Position numbers and translations under genes: made by a program. From Acidobacteriota bacterium (GTDB taxonomy: Bacteria; Acidobacteriota; Vicinamibacteria; Vicinamibacterales; UBA2999): a DNA stretch of 64,000 nucleotides. The notes beneath the pieces were generated by a model. That model was not told where the DNA came from and did no database searches. It saw nothing but the letters and a program-made list of their open reading frames with translations. Shown here in pieces: positions 36,503-47,617 of this stretch. Location: assembly GCA_016789705.1 (NCBI GenBank), contig JAEUQR010000028.1, forward strand, positions 1 to 64,000, in the 5' to 3' direction. The number at the start of each line of letters is the position of its first letter. Positions within the stretch are counted from its first letter, which is position 1.

Positions 36503-38605
36503 ATGCGTTCGAGCAGCGTTCGACTCGTCCTCGCCACGGTCGGGGCCGTCTGCATGGCCGGCGCGGTCGCCGTCCTCGGGCAGGCCCCGGGACAGGCGCC
36601 GGCGTCGCCGCCGCCCGCGGCACCCGCCACGCCGCCCGCGCCAGGTCAGGCGCCGGCCGCCCCGGACGATCAGCCCGTGTTCCGGGCCGGGGTGAACTTC
36701 GTCCGGGTCGATGCCATCGTGACCGACAAGCAGGGCAACCCGGTCACCGACCTGACACAGGACGATTTCGAGGTCATCGAAGACGACAAGCGGCAGACGA
36801 TCGATACGTTCCGCCTCGTGAAGATCGATACCCAGGCGGCGGTCGAGACGCCGGGCCGCCTGACGACGCGCCAGGACGAAGAGAACGCCGCCGCCGATGA
36901 AGACGCGCGCATCTTCGTCTTCTTCCTCGATGAGTATCACGTGCGGCTCGGCAACTCGATGGCCGCGCGGAAGCACCTCATCGACTTCGTGCAGACCCAG
37001 CTCGGGCCGAAGGATCTCGTGTCGGTGATGTATCCGCTCAGCCCGCTCGACAGCGTGATTCTGACGCGCGACCACCGGCAGCTCGTCAACGCCATCGACC
37101 GCTTCCAGGGCCGCAAGTTCGACTACACGCCGCGCAACGCGCTCGAAGACCGCTACGCGAATCAGCCGACCGAAGTGGTCGAACGCATCCGGCGGCAGGT
37201 GTCGCTGTCGGCCTTGACCGGGCTCTCGGTCAAGCTTGGCGCGCTGCGCGAGGGCCGCAAGGCGATCGTGCTCGTGAGCGAAGGCTACCTCGCGATGCTC
37301 CCGCCGCAGCTGCGCGGCGCGATGGCGACGATGCCGGGCCTCGGCAATCCGAACCGCAACAACCCGCTCGCCGGCGAGAACGACTTCCAGGAAGACCGCG
37401 CGCGGTTCACGGGCGAGCTCGACGTGCAGCGTGAGCTGCAGCGGGTGTTCGAGGAGGCGAACCGCAGCAACACCGCCATCTACGCGGTCGATCCGCGCGG
37501 CCTCTCGACCGGCGAGTTCGATATCCAGGACAACGTCGCGGGGCGCGCCAGTCAGGACGCCCTGCGGCAGACGCAGAACACCCTGCAGGTCCTGGCGGGT
37601 GAGACCGACGGCCGCGCGATTATCAACCGCAACGACCTCGCCGTCGGCATGAAGCAGATCGTGCGCGATTCGAGCGCCTACTATCTGATTGGCTACAACT
37701 CGACACAGTCGCGCAGCGACGGCAAGTTCCACCCGATCAAGGTGCGCGTCCGGCGTCCCGGTCTGCAGGTGCGCGCGCGGAAGGGCTACTGGGCGATGAC
37801 GGCCGTGGAAACGGCGCGGGCGACCGCGCCGCCGAAGCCCGGGCCGCCGCCGGCGATCGCACGGTCCCTGGCCGGCATCACCGCAAGCGCTGACCGGCGG
37901 CTCATCCGCACGTGGGTGGGCACGGCGCCGGCCGATGGCGGCAGGACGCAGGTCACGGTGGTGTGGGAGGGCATTCCCCCGGCCCCCGGGGCCCAGCGAG
38001 CGCTCGTCGGCCGCGTCATGCTGACGGCCGCGGCGCCGTCCGGCGAGCAGTATTTCAAGGGGCAGGTGGGTGCCGACGCGCCGGCTGATGCGCCTGCGAG
38101 CGCGCGACGGGGCGCCGTCACCTTCGAGGTGCCGCCCGGCAAGGTCAGCCTGCGGATGTCGATCGAGGAGAAGCCCGACGAAGTGCTCGACACCGACGAT
38201 CGCACGATCGAGGTGCCCGACTTCACCGAGCCGAAGGCGCGGCTCACGACGCCGCGCGTCTACGTCGCGCGCACGCCGCGCGAGTTCCAGACCATCAAGA
38301 ACGACGCCGCGGCGGCGCCCACCGCCACGCGCGAGTTCCGTCGCACCGAGCGTTTGTTCCTGCGGCTCGACGCGGTGGCCCCCGGCGGCCAGGCCGGCGC
38401 GCTGGCCTACTCGGCCCGGCTGCTGAACCGGCAGGGCGATCGCATGGCCGACCTGCCGGTGACGCCGCCGGCCGTCGGCGGCGCGGCCACACTCGACGTG
38501 CCGCTTGCGAGCCTGCCGGCGGGCGAGTTCCTGATCGAGATTGCCGCCAGGGGGCCGGACGGCGCCGACGCCACGGAGCTCGTCGCGTTCAGGATGGTTG
38601 GCTAG
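36503..38605 (+). CDS. Secreted VWFA-related protein of the acidobacterial type
   Basis: 700 residues with a signal peptide (VRLVLATVGAVCMAGAVAVLG) and a Pro/Ala linker. Residues 70-110 have the family opening (FRAGVNFVRVDAIVTDKQGNPVTDLTQDDFEV). The VWA-like domain continues to about 430, with a DEYH strand in place of a classic DxSxS metal site, GRKAIVLVSEGY, and SSAYYLIGYNS. The C-terminal third is beta-rich and Pro-containing. This family is greatly expanded in Acidobacteria; its job is unknown (adhesion or envelope interaction is a guess). Confidence 0.85.
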   Translation: MRSSSVRLVLATVGAVCMAGAVAVLGQAPGQAPASPPPAAPATPPAPGQAPAAPDDQPVFRAGVNFVRVDAIVTDKQGNPVTDLTQDDFEVIEDDKRQTIDTFRLVKIDTQAAVETPGRLTTRQDEENAAADEDARIFVFFLDEYHVRLGNSMAARKHLIDFVQTQLGPKDLVSVMYPLSPLDSVILTRDHRQLVNAIDRFQGRKFDYTPRNALEDRYANQPTEVVERIRRQVSLSALTGLSVKLGALREGRKAIVLVSEGYLAMLPPQLRGAMATMPGLGNPNRNNPLAGENDFQEDRARFTGELDVQRELQRVFEEANRSNTAIYAVDPRGLSTGEFDIQDNVAGRASQDALRQTQNTLQVLAGETDGRAIINRNDLAVGMKQIVRDSSAYYLIGYNSTQSRSDGKFHPIKVRVRRPGLQVRARKGYWAMTAVETARATAPPKPGPPPAIARSLAGITASADRRLIRTWVGTAPADGGRTQVTVVWEGIPPAPGAQRALVGRVMLTAAAPSGEQYFKGQVGADAPADAPASARRGAVTFEVPPGKVSLRMSIEEKPDEVLDTDDRTIEVPDFTEPKARLTTPRVYVARTPREFQTIKNDAAAAPTATREFRRTERLFLRLDAVAPGGQAGALAYSARLLNRQGDRMADLPVTPPAVGGAATLDVPLASLPAGEFLIEIAARGPDGADATELVAFRMVG

Positions 38606-38644
38606 AAGACCGGCGCCGGGCCCAGTGCTTGATCTCAGGAAAGA

Positions 38645-38674
38645 CGAAGGGCCGGGGGATACCCCGGCCCTTCG
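38645..38674. terminator. Strong bidirectional hairpin between VWFA gene and gdhA
   Basis: A perfect 13-base-pair stem, CGAAGGGCCGGGG and its complement, around the tetraloop GATA. No U-tract on either strand. Confidence 0.7.
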
Positions 38675-38694
38675 CATCATCGGGGTGTGGGCAT

Positions 38695-38729
38695 GCCCCA
38701 GCACCCAGAACCCAGCCTCCAGCCCCTAG
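38695..38729. repeat. Seven-base repeat array at the gdhA stop (five units)
   Basis: GCCCCAG, CACCCAG, AACCCAG, CCTCCAG, CCCCTAG. The reverse strand is G-rich like the other arrays; the gdhA stop codon lies in the last unit. Confidence 0.75.
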
Positions 38730-39976
38730 GCATACATCCCGCGCATCCGCGTCACCGTCGCGACCCGGTTGATGGCCACGATGTAAGCCGCGGTGCGCAT
38801 GTCCACGTTGTGCTTCTTCGCGGTCGCGAGCACGGCGTCGAAGGCCTCGACCATCTTCACTTCGAGGCGCTCGTTCACTTCCTTCTCCGACCAGAAGTAG
38901 CCGTGGCGGTCCTGCACCCACTCGAAGTACGAGGTGGTGACGCCGCCGGCGTTGGCGAGGATGTCGGGCACGACGAACACGCCGCGCTTGTGCAGGGCGT
39001 GGTGGGCGTCGGGCGTGGTCGGGCCGTTGGCGCCCTCGATGACCATCTTCGCCTTGATGGTGGCCTGGTTCTCGGCCGTGATCTGGTTCTCGAGCGCCGC
39101 CGGCACGAGCACGTCGACGTCGAGGGCGAAGAGCTGGTCGTTCGTGATTGGCTCGGAGCCGGGGAAGCCGGCCACCGTCTTGTGTTCGGCCGCCCACTTG
39201 AGCAGCGCCGGCATGTCGAGGCCCTTCGGGTTGTGCACGCCGCCCTTCCAGTCGGTGGCGGCCACGATCTTCGCGCCTTCGGCGTGCATCAGCTCGGCGC
39301 CGATCGAACCGACGTTCCCGAAGCCCTGCACGGCGACGGTCGAGCCCTTCAGCTCGAAGCCGAGGTGACGGGCCGACTCGCGCGCGATGATCATCACGCC
39401 GCGGCCGGTCGCTTCGCGCCGGCCGAGTGAGCCGCCCATCTCCACCGGCTTGCCGGTGACGACGGCGGTGGAGGTGTGGCCGACGTGCATGGAGTAGGTG
39501 TCCATGAACCACGCCATGACCTGCGCGTCGGTGTTGACGTCGGGCGCCGGCACGTCCTTCTCCGGGCCGATGGCGTCGATGATCTCGGCGGTGTAGCGGC
39601 GCGTCAGCGCTTCGAGCTCGCGCTTCGACATCGTGGTCGGGTCACAGATGATCCCGCCCTTGCCGCCGCCGAAGGGCACCTGGGCCACGGCGCACTTCCA
39701 GGTCATCCACGCGGCGAGCGCGGTGACTTCGTCGAGCGTGACGCCGGGATGGTAGCGGATGCCGCCCTTGGCCGGGCCGAGGGTGATGTTGTACTGGACG
39801 CGGTAACCGGTGAAGACTTCGATCTGGCCGTTGTCGCGCTGGATGGGGCACGAGACCACGATCTGCCGCTTGGGGTGGGTCAGGATCTGCCAGATCCCGG
39901 GGTCGAGGTCGAGAATGCGCGCCGCACCTTCGAACTCCTGGAGCATTGCGCTGAAGACGCTGCCATGTTTGGGCAT
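38726..39976 (-). CDS. gdhA: Glutamate dehydrogenase
   Basis: 416 residues, hexameric class. It interconverts glutamate and 2-oxoglutarate plus ammonia. Substrate lysines lie in GPAKGGIRYHP and PFGGGKGGI. The catalytic Asp is in VPAPDVNTDAQVM. The dinucleotide fold is VAVQGFGNVGSIGAE, and the late motif is PDILANAGGVTTSYFEWVQ. GAGGAA precedes the ATG at 39976. Coenzyme preference is not certain. It is divergent from the mutase genes. Confidence 0.95.
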   Translation of the reverse strand: MPKHGSVFSAMLQEFEGAARILDLDPGIWQILTHPKRQIVVSCPIQRDNGQIEVFTGYRVQYNITLGPAKGGIRYHPGVTLDEVTALAAWMTWKCAVAQVPFGGGKGGIICDPTTMSKRELEALTRRYTAEIIDAIGPEKDVPAPDVNTDAQVMAWFMDTYSMHVGHTSTAVVTGKPVEMGGSLGRREATGRGVMIIARESARHLGFELKGSTVAVQGFGNVGSIGAELMHAEGAKIVAATDWKGGVHNPKGLDMPALLKWAAEHKTVAGFPGSEPITNDQLFALDVDVLVPAALENQITAENQATIKAKMVIEGANGPTTPDAHHALHKRGVFVVPDILANAGGVTTSYFEWVQDRHGYFWSEKEVNERLEVKMVEAFDAVLATAKKHNVDMRTAAYIVAINRVATVTRMRGMYA

Positions 39977-40045
39977 GGGTTGGGTTCCTCTGGGTGCCCC
40001 GTCAGCCCACCTGGGCCGCACACGGGCGGGTCGAACAAACGATCA

Positions 40046-40075
40046 AAAGTAGCCCGTCTGTGACGTCGATGTCAA
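40046..40075 (-). promoter_or_regulatory. Sigma-70 promoter of gdhA
   Basis: On the reverse strand TTGACA, an 18-base spacer and TACTTT. It predicts a leader of about 60 bases before the ATG at 39976. Confidence 0.6.
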
Positions 40076-40115
40076 TTTCACGTTCATTCCATGCGACGCG
40101 GTTATCGATTGCCGG

Positions 40116-40129
40116 GCGCCGATCGGCGC
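40116..40129. other. Perfect 14-base palindrome between gdhA and the mutase gene
   Basis: GCGCCGATCGGCGC is its own reverse complement and sits in the 237-base divergent spacer, between the gdhA promoter and the mutase -10. It could be an operator. The rest of the spacer holds only promoter elements. Confidence 0.3.
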
Positions 40130-40200
40130 GGTCGGGCGCCGCGGCGCGCCCCCGTGCCTGCGTGGACGTTCGCAGACATCGTCCACCCATGAGCATCCTC

Positions 40201-40206
40201 TATACT
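40201..40206 (+). promoter_or_regulatory. -10 element of the acyl-CoA mutase gene
   Basis: TATACT lies seven bases before the ATG at 40214, so the mRNA would be leaderless. No -35 of quality at 17-18 bases. Confidence 0.5.
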
Positions 40207-40213
40207 GAAAACG

Positions 40214-41886
<1,673 letters not shown>

Positions 41887-41887
<1 letters not shown>

Positions 41888-41921
41888 GGGCTGGGGATTC
41901 GGGGCTGGGGGCTGGGGCGGG
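41887..41921. repeat. Seven-base repeat array between mutase subunit genes (five units)
   Basis: GGGGCTG, GGGATTC, GGGGCTG, GGGGCTG, GGGCGGG, beginning on the last base of the large-subunit stop codon. A GGCCTGACGGCC palindrome follows. Confidence 0.8.
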
Positions 41922-41952
41922 TGCTCGGCCTGACGGCCTCGCGAAGGAACAG

Positions 41953-42360
41953 ATGGATCGCAAGATTCGAGTGGTTATCGCCAAGCCGGGGCTGGACGGG
42001 CACGACCGCGGGGCGAAGGTGATCGCCCGCGCGCTGCGCGATGCCGGTATGGAGGTCATCTATACGGGCCTGCGGCAGACGCCCGAGATGATCGTGGGCG
42101 CGGCGCTGCAGGAAGACGCGGACGTGATCGGACTGTCGATTCTGTCAGGCGCCCACATGCACATCTGTCCGAAAATCGTGGAACTGCTGAAGGTGCAGGG
42201 ACTCGACGACGTGCTCGTCGTGGTGGGCGGCATCATTCCCGATCAGGATCTCCCGAAACTGCATGCGATGGGCATCACCGGGGTCTTCATTCCCGGCACG
42301 CCGATGCAGCACATCGTGGACTTCATCGCCGCCAACGCCCGCGTCCGTTCCGACGCCTGA
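41953..42360 (+). CDS. icmB: B12-binding small subunit of the acyl-CoA mutase
   Basis: 135 residues. The cobalamin site is [18 protein letters not shown] (D-x-H-x-x-G; the His is the lower axial ligand of base-off B12). Supporting loops are GLSILSGAH and VGGIIP with [15 protein letters not shown] precedes the ATG; the open frame upstream covers the repeat and is not conserved. The length matches known small subunits of isobutyryl-CoA mutase. Confidence 0.92.
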   Translation: MDRKIRVVIAKPGLDGHDRGAKVIARALRDAGMEVIYTGLRQTPEMIVGAALQEDADVIGLSILSGAHMHICPKIVELLKVQGLDDVLVVVGGIIPDQDLPKLHAMGITGVFIPGTPMQHIVDFIAANARVRSDA

Positions 42361-42402
42361 CGGCCCGGAGCTTGCACCGGCGGGGGCCGGAGAGTGGTCC
42401 CC

Positions 42403-43263
42403 ATGACGGTCGCGCCCCCTCGTGTCCTCCTGATCTCGGAAAGCCGCATCACGCGCCGCGTGGTCGAGATGACCTTCGCCGACCAGCAGGTCGAGCTGGT
42501 CACGGCCATGACGAGCCAGGAAGGCCTGGCGGCGTGCGACGACACGCCGGCCACGGTCGTGCTGGCCGATCTCGCCATGGACGCGCCGCCCGACGGCATC
42601 GGCGTGGCGCGCCACGTGCTCGCCCACGCCCACGCGGGCGGCCGTCACGTGACCGTGCTGCTCATGGCCGGTCAGCACGACGCCGTCGACGACGCCGAGA
42701 TGGCGGCGGCCGGTGTGCGCGGCGTGCTCCGCAAGCCCCTCGACTCGCTCCAGCTCATCGAGGCCGTGCGCGGCGCCGTGCGCGCGAGCCGCGGACAGGC
42801 GCCATGGGCTCCGCCCGCGCCGCCCGAATCCGTGGCCCCGTCTGACAGCGTGGTCGACGTGCCCGAACCTGCGCCGGCATCCGCCGACGCGCTGCCCGAG
42901 GAGGCTCCCGCGATGACCATGGCCGACCCCACCGTGCCGCACCCGCTCGGCGACGAGGATCTGGAGCGTGTGGCCGCGCGCGTCGCCGCCATCTGGGGTG
43001 GTGACGAAGACCGCGAGCGCCGCCTGGCGTCACTGCTCGCCGATCGGGCCGAGCAGACCGCCGCCGCCACCGCCGCCGCCACCGCGGCCGCCGCCGCTGA
43101 ACGTGTCGCCCCGGCGGCGACGAGCGAGGCGGCCGAGCGGCTCGTGCGCGAACTCGCCCCGGCTCTCGTAGCCGAAGTCGCGCGGCTGGTCGTGGCCGAC
43201 GTCTCCGAGCGCCTCGTGCGCGAGGAGATCGCGCGCATGCGGTCGTTGTCGGCGAGCCGCTAG
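42403..43263 (+). CDS. Receiver-like regulator with Ala-rich helical C-terminus
   Basis: 286 residues. A receiver-like domain covers residues 5-120 (RVLLISESRITRRVVEM, TVVLADLAMD, VLLMAGQ, VLRKPLDSLQ). The Asp-Asp pair is Ser-Glu, while the phosphoacceptor Asp and the Lys remain. A Pro/Ala linker follows. Residues about 180-286 are predicted helices with regular heptads (LVRELAPALVAEVARLVVADV), probably a dimeric coiled coil. There is no DNA-binding or enzymatic output domain. GGAGAG supports the ATG at 42403. Confidence 0.7.
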   Translation: MTVAPPRVLLISESRITRRVVEMTFADQQVELVTAMTSQEGLAACDDTPATVVLADLAMDAPPDGIGVARHVLAHAHAGGRHVTVLLMAGQHDAVDDAEMAAAGVRGVLRKPLDSLQLIEAVRGAVRASRGQAPWAPPAPPESVAPSDSVVDVPEPAPASADALPEEAPAMTMADPTVPHPLGDEDLERVAARVAAIWGGDEDRERRLASLLADRAEQTAAATAAATAAAAAERVAPAATSEAAERLVRELAPALVAEVARLVVADVSERLVREEIARMRSLSASR

Positions 43264-43368
43264 GGGCACCGCCCGGGGGTGTCCGGGGGCGTCGCCGCGG
43301 TTGCACGCGCCGGAGCGACTCGGTACGATGAGGGACTGTCCGCGGCTCCGTGGCCGCGCCCTTGTCCC

Positions 43369-45945
43369 ATGCACACACCCCAGCCGCCCGCCGTCCCCGC
43401 ATCGCCCGCGCTCGAAGGCCTCGAAGGCAAGTTCACCGAGCGCTGGGAGCGCGAGGGCACCTACCGGTTCGACCGTTCGCGGCCGCGGCCCGAGGTCTAC
43501 GCCATCGACACGCCGCCGCCCACGGTGAGCGGTTCGCTGCACGTCGGCCACGTGTTCTCCTACACGCACACCGACATCGTCGCCCGCTTCAAGCGGATGC
43601 GCGGCATGGCGGTGTTCTATCCGATGGGCTGGGACGACAACGGACTGCCCACCGAGCGGCGCGTGCAGAACTACTTCGGCGTGCGCTGCGACCCGTCGCT
43701 GCCGTACGACCCGTCGTTCCAGCCGCCCGAGAAGCCCGAGAAGCAGCAGGTGCCGGTGTCGCGCCCGAACTTCATCGAGCTCTGCGTGAAGCTCACGGTG
43801 GAGGACGAAAAGGCGTTCGAGCACCTGTGGAAGTACCTGGGGCTCTCGATCGACTGGTCGATGACCTACGCCACCATTGCGCCGCCGGCGCAGAAGGTGT
43901 CGCAGCTCGCGTTCCTGCGCCTGCTGCGGCGTGACCAGGCCTACCAGCTCGAAGCGCCCACGCTCTGGGACGTCGACTTCAAGACGGCCGTGGCGCAGGC
44001 GGAACTCGAAGACCGCGAGATGCCCGGTGCCTACCACCGGCTGCGCTTCGCGCGCGCGGACGCGCCCGGCTCCCATGTCGAGATCGACACGACACGGCCG
44101 GAACTGCTGCCGGCCTGCGTTGCGCTCGTCGCGCATCCGGACGACGCGCGGTACCAGCCGCTCTTCGGCACCCACGTGCTGACGCCGCTCTTCGGCGCCC
44201 GCGTGCCGGTCGTCGCGCATCCGCTCGCCGATCCCGAAAAGGGCAGCGGCATCGCCATGATCTGCACCTTCGGCGACATCACCGACGTCACGTGGTGGCG
44301 CGAACTGAAGCTGCCGGTGCGGGCGGTCATCCAGCCGAACGGTACGCTCGGTCCGGTCACGTGGGGCAGCGCCGGCTGGGAATCGGCCGACGCGACGGCG
44401 GCGCAGACGGCCTACGACCAGCTGGCCGGGCTGTCGGCGAAGAAGGCGCAGGCGAAAATCGTCGAGCTCCTGACCGCGTCGGGCGATCTGCTCGGCGCGC
44501 CGAAGCCGATCACCCACCACGTGAAGTTCTTCGAGAAGGGCGACCGCCCGCTCGAAATCGTCACGAGCCGCCAGTGGTTCATCAAGACCATCGAACACAA
44601 AGAGGGGTTGCTGGCGCGCGGCCGCGAACTGCAGTGGCATCCGGAGTACATGCGCGCCCGCTTCGAGAACTGGGTGCACGGCCTGAACGGCGACTGGTGC
44701 GTGAGCCGGCAGCGCTTTTTCGGCGTGCCGTTCCCGGTGTGGTACGCCGTGCGCGAGGACGGCACGACCGACTACACGCGGCGGCTCCTGCCCGACGAAT
44801 CGCGGCTGCCGATCGACCCGTCGACCGACGTGCCCGAGGGCTACACGGCGGCCGAGCGCGGTCAGCCCGGCGGATTCATCGGCGATCCGGACGTGATGGA
44901 CACGTGGGCCACGTCGTCGGTCTCGCCGCAGCTCGTCACCGGCTGGGAACGCGACCCCGAGCTCTTCGCGAAGACGTTCCCGATGGACCTGCGCCCGCAG
45001 GCGCACGACATCATCCGCACGTGGCTGTTCTCGTCGGTGCTGCGCGCGCATCTCGAACACGACTCGCTGCCGTGGGCGCACGCGTCGATTTCCGGCTGGG
45101 TGCTCGACCCCGACCGCAAGAAGATGTCGAAGTCCAAGGGCAACGTCGTGACCCCGATGGGCATGCTGCAGGAATACGGCAGCGACGGCGTGCGCTACTG
45201 GGCGGCGCGCGGCGGCCCGGGTGTCGATACCGCGTTCGACGTCGGCCAGATGAAGATCGGCCGCCGGCTGGCCATGAAGCTGCTGAACGCGTCGAAATTC
45301 GTGCTCGGCCGCGAGGCGGAAGTCGGCCAGGTGACGGCGCCGCTCGACCGCGCGCTGCTCGCGGGTGTGGCCGATCTGGTGGCCGACGCGACGGCCGCGC
45401 TCGATGGCTACGAGTACACGCGGGCGCTCGATCGCGCCGAGTCGTTCTTCTGGTCGTTCTGCGACGACTACCTCGAACTCGTGAAGGCCCGCCGCTACGG
45501 CGACCACGGGCCCGAGGGTGCGCAGTCGGCCAACGCCGCGATGCGCGTGGCGCTGTCGGTGCTCACGCGCCTCTTCGCGCCGTACCTGCCGTTCGTGACC
45601 GACGAAGTGTGGTCGTGGTGGCAGTCCGGGTCGGTGCACACGGCGGCGTGGCCGACGGCCGACGAGGTCAACGCGCACCTCGCCGCGCCCGGCGACGCCA
45701 CGACGCTCGCGGTGGCCGTGGAGGTCACGGCGGCCCTTCGCCGCGCCAAGTCGGAAGCGAAGGTGGGCATGAAGACCGCCATCGCGCGAGCCGTCGTGCG
45801 CGACACGGCCGACCGCCTGGCCGCGCTCGATGCCGTGCGCGGCGATGTGTGCGCCGCCGGCAACGTGCGCGAGCTCGTGCTCGAGCCCGCCGAGGCGTTC
45901 TCGACCGAGGTGACCTTCGAAGCGCCGGCGGGAGGGCCCGCCTGA
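43369..45945 (+). CDS. valS: Valyl-tRNA synthetase
   Basis: 858 residues. It charges tRNA-Val and edits Thr. HIGH-type motif GSLHVGHVF (about residue 55), WDDNGLPTERRVQNYFGVRCDP (ValS-specific), CP1 editing domain with TTRPELLPACVALVAHPDD, and KKMSKSKGNVV near 585. An anticodon-binding helical domain follows; the C-terminal coiled coil of longer bacterial ValS is short or absent. The open frame upstream (43279) is unconserved, so ATG 43369 is used. It is the first gene of a five-gene overlapping operon. Confidence 0.96.
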   Translation: MHTPQPPAVPASPALEGLEGKFTERWEREGTYRFDRSRPRPEVYAIDTPPPTVSGSLHVGHVFSYTHTDIVARFKRMRGMAVFYPMGWDDNGLPTERRVQNYFGVRCDPSLPYDPSFQPPEKPEKQQVPVSRPNFIELCVKLTVEDEKAFEHLWKYLGLSIDWSMTYATIAPPAQKVSQLAFLRLLRRDQAYQLEAPTLWDVDFKTAVAQAELEDREMPGAYHRLRFARADAPGSHVEIDTTRPELLPACVALVAHPDDARYQPLFGTHVLTPLFGARVPVVAHPLADPEKGSGIAMICTFGDITDVTWWRELKLPVRAVIQPNGTLGPVTWGSAGWESADATAAQTAYDQLAGLSAKKAQAKIVELLTASGDLLGAPKPITHHVKFFEKGDRPLEIVTSRQWFIKTIEHKEGLLARGRELQWHPEYMRARFENWVHGLNGDWCVSRQRFFGVPFPVWYAVREDGTTDYTRRLLPDESRLPIDPSTDVPEGYTAAERGQPGGFIGDPDVMDTWATSSVSPQLVTGWERDPELFAKTFPMDLRPQAHDIIRTWLFSSVLRAHLEHDSLPWAHASISGWVLDPDRKKMSKSKGNVVTPMGMLQEYGSDGVRYWAARGGPGVDTAFDVGQMKIGRRLAMKLLNASKFVLGREAEVGQVTAPLDRALLAGVADLVADATAALDGYEYTRALDRAESFFWSFCDDYLELVKARRYGDHGPEGAQSANAAMRVALSVLTRLFAPYLPFVTDEVWSWWQSGSVHTAAWPTADEVNAHLAAPGDATTLAVAVEVTAALRRAKSEAKVGMKTAIARAVVRDTADRLAALDAVRGDVCAAGNVRELVLEPAEAFSTEVTFEAPAGGPA

Positions 45946-46796
45946 TGGCGCTCGCGCCGCTGCCGGTCGAGGCGTATCGCGACCTGGTCGCCAGGGCGCT
46001 GGCCGAGGACATCGGTCAGGGCGACGTGACGAGCCGCGTCGTCGTGGACGCCGACCTTGCGGCGCGGGGCGTGATCCTGGCCAAGGCGCCGCTCGTCGTC
46101 GCCGGGCTCGACGTGGCGTTCGAGGTCTTCCGGCAGTGCGATCCCGACGTGGTCATCGACGTGCGCTGGGGCGACGGCGCGCACTGCGAACGCGGCGAGG
46201 CGGTGGCCGTGGTCACCGGCCACGCGCGGGCGCTCCTCACGGCCGAGCGCACGGCCCTCAACCTGTTGCAGCGCCTGTCGGGGATCGCCACCCTCACGGC
46301 CGCCTACGTGCAGGCGGCGGCGGGACGGATCACGCTGCTCGACACGCGCAAGACCACGCCGACGTTCCGCGCGCTCGAGAAGTACGCCGTGCGCTGCGGT
46401 GGCGGCACGAATCACCGCTTCGGACTCGATGACGCGATCCTCATCAAGGACAACCACAAGCGGCTGGCCGGCGGCATCACGCCGGCAGTCACGCGCGCGT
46501 TGGCGGCGGCGACCGGCCTGCGCGTCGAGGTGGAAGTCGAGACACAGGCCGAACTCGACGAGGCGCTCGCGGCCGGCGCGACGGCGGTGCTGCTCGACAA
46601 CTTCACGACCTACGACCTGCGGCGCGCGGTGGAGCGCGTGGCGGGACGGGCGCGCATCGAGGTATCCGGCGGCGTGACGCGCGAACGCATACCCGAGATT
46701 GCGTCGACCGGCGCCGATACCGTGTCGGTCGGCGCGCTGACACATTCCGCGCCGGCGGTAGACCTGAGCTTCGAGCTCGAGCCGGCGCCCCACTGA
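45945..46796 (+). CDS. nadC: Nicotinate-nucleotide pyrophosphorylase (carboxylating)
   Basis: 283 residues, ATG overlapping the valS stop. It converts quinolinate and PRPP to nicotinate mononucleotide, in de novo NAD synthesis. Signatures are EDIGQGDVTS, LTAERTALNLLQRLSGIAT, LLDTRKTTPTFRALEKYAVRCGGGTNHR, IKDNHK and VSVGALTHSAPAVDLS. The nadA and nadB genes are not in the window. Confidence 0.96.
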   Translation: MALAPLPVEAYRDLVARALAEDIGQGDVTSRVVVDADLAARGVILAKAPLVVAGLDVAFEVFRQCDPDVVIDVRWGDGAHCERGEAVAVVTGHARALLTAERTALNLLQRLSGIATLTAAYVQAAAGRITLLDTRKTTPTFRALEKYAVRCGGGTNHRFGLDDAILIKDNHKRLAGGITPAVTRALAAATGLRVEVEVETQAELDEALAAGATAVLLDNFTTYDLRRAVERVAGRARIEVSGGVTRERIPEIASTGADTVSVGALTHSAPAVDLSFELEPAPH

Positions 46797-46801
46797 CCGC
46801 C

Positions 46802-47617
46802 GTGGTGGAGTTCGCGCCTCTGCCGGCCGCGCTCGCCGACGCCGTGGCCGTGGCGCGTCCGCGCTTCGGCGCGCACGTCGCCGGCGTGTGGTACTCGCCG
46901 ACGTTGCCGTCCACGATGGATACCGCGGCGGCCCTGGCCGATGCCGGCGGCGCGCACGGGCTCGTCGTCGTGGCCGGGCACCAGACCGCCGGGCGCGGGC
47001 GTCGCGGGCACACGTGGTCGTCGCCTCCGGGCGCGGGCCTGTATTTCTCGACCGTCGTGCGGCCGCCCGTCGCCCCGCATGTCGACGGCGTCCCGAGTCT
47101 GCTGGGGTTGCTGACGCTCGCCGCCGGTCTGGCCGTGGCGGAAGGGGTGGGGCACGCGACCGGCCTCGAAGCGTCGCTCAAATGGCCGAACGACCTCTTC
47201 TACGGCCACAAGCTGGCGGGCGTGCTGGCAGAAGGCCATCACATCGGCACGGCGGAGCAGCACGTGGCGGTGGGGGTCGGCATCAACCTTCTCGACGTGT
47301 CCTACGTGAGTGACCGGGAGCGGGCGACGTCCCTCGAGCGCGAACTCGGCCGCGTGCCCGACGCCGGCCTCGTGCTGGCCGAGGTACTGGCCGCATGGGC
47401 CGGCCGCTACCAGGATCTGCTCGACGGCCGGTATGCGCGTGTCGTCGACCGTTGGCGCATCAGGGCCACGGGCCTGGCCGGACGCCCGGTGACCTGGGTG
47501 GATGCGCGTGGTGAACACGAGGGCACGACCACCGGTGTCGACGCGGCTGGCGCGCTGCTCGTCGACACCGGTGTCGAGGTGGTGCGCATCACGTCAGGGG
47601 CGGTGCAGTGGCAATGA
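46802..47617 (+). CDS. birA: Biotin--[acetyl-CoA carboxylase] ligase
   Basis: 271 residues, GTG start five bases after nadC. It activates biotin and attaches it to the carboxylase carrier protein. The biotin-adenylate loop is TAGRGRRGHTW, and LKWPNDL holds the catalytic Lys. SH3-like C-terminal domain. There is no N-terminal HTH, so it is the non-regulatory class I ligase. It overlaps the next gene by four bases. Confidence 0.95.
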   Translation: MVEFAPLPAALADAVAVARPRFGAHVAGVWYSPTLPSTMDTAAALADAGGAHGLVVVAGHQTAGRGRRGHTWSSPPGAGLYFSTVVRPPVAPHVDGVPSLLGLLTLAAGLAVAEGVGHATGLEASLKWPNDLFYGHKLAGVLAEGHHIGTAEQHVAVGVGINLLDVSYVSDRERATSLERELGRVPDAGLVLAEVLAAWAGRYQDLLDGRYARVVDRWRIRATGLAGRPVTWVDARGEHEGTTTGVDAAGALLVDTGVEVVRITSGAVQWQ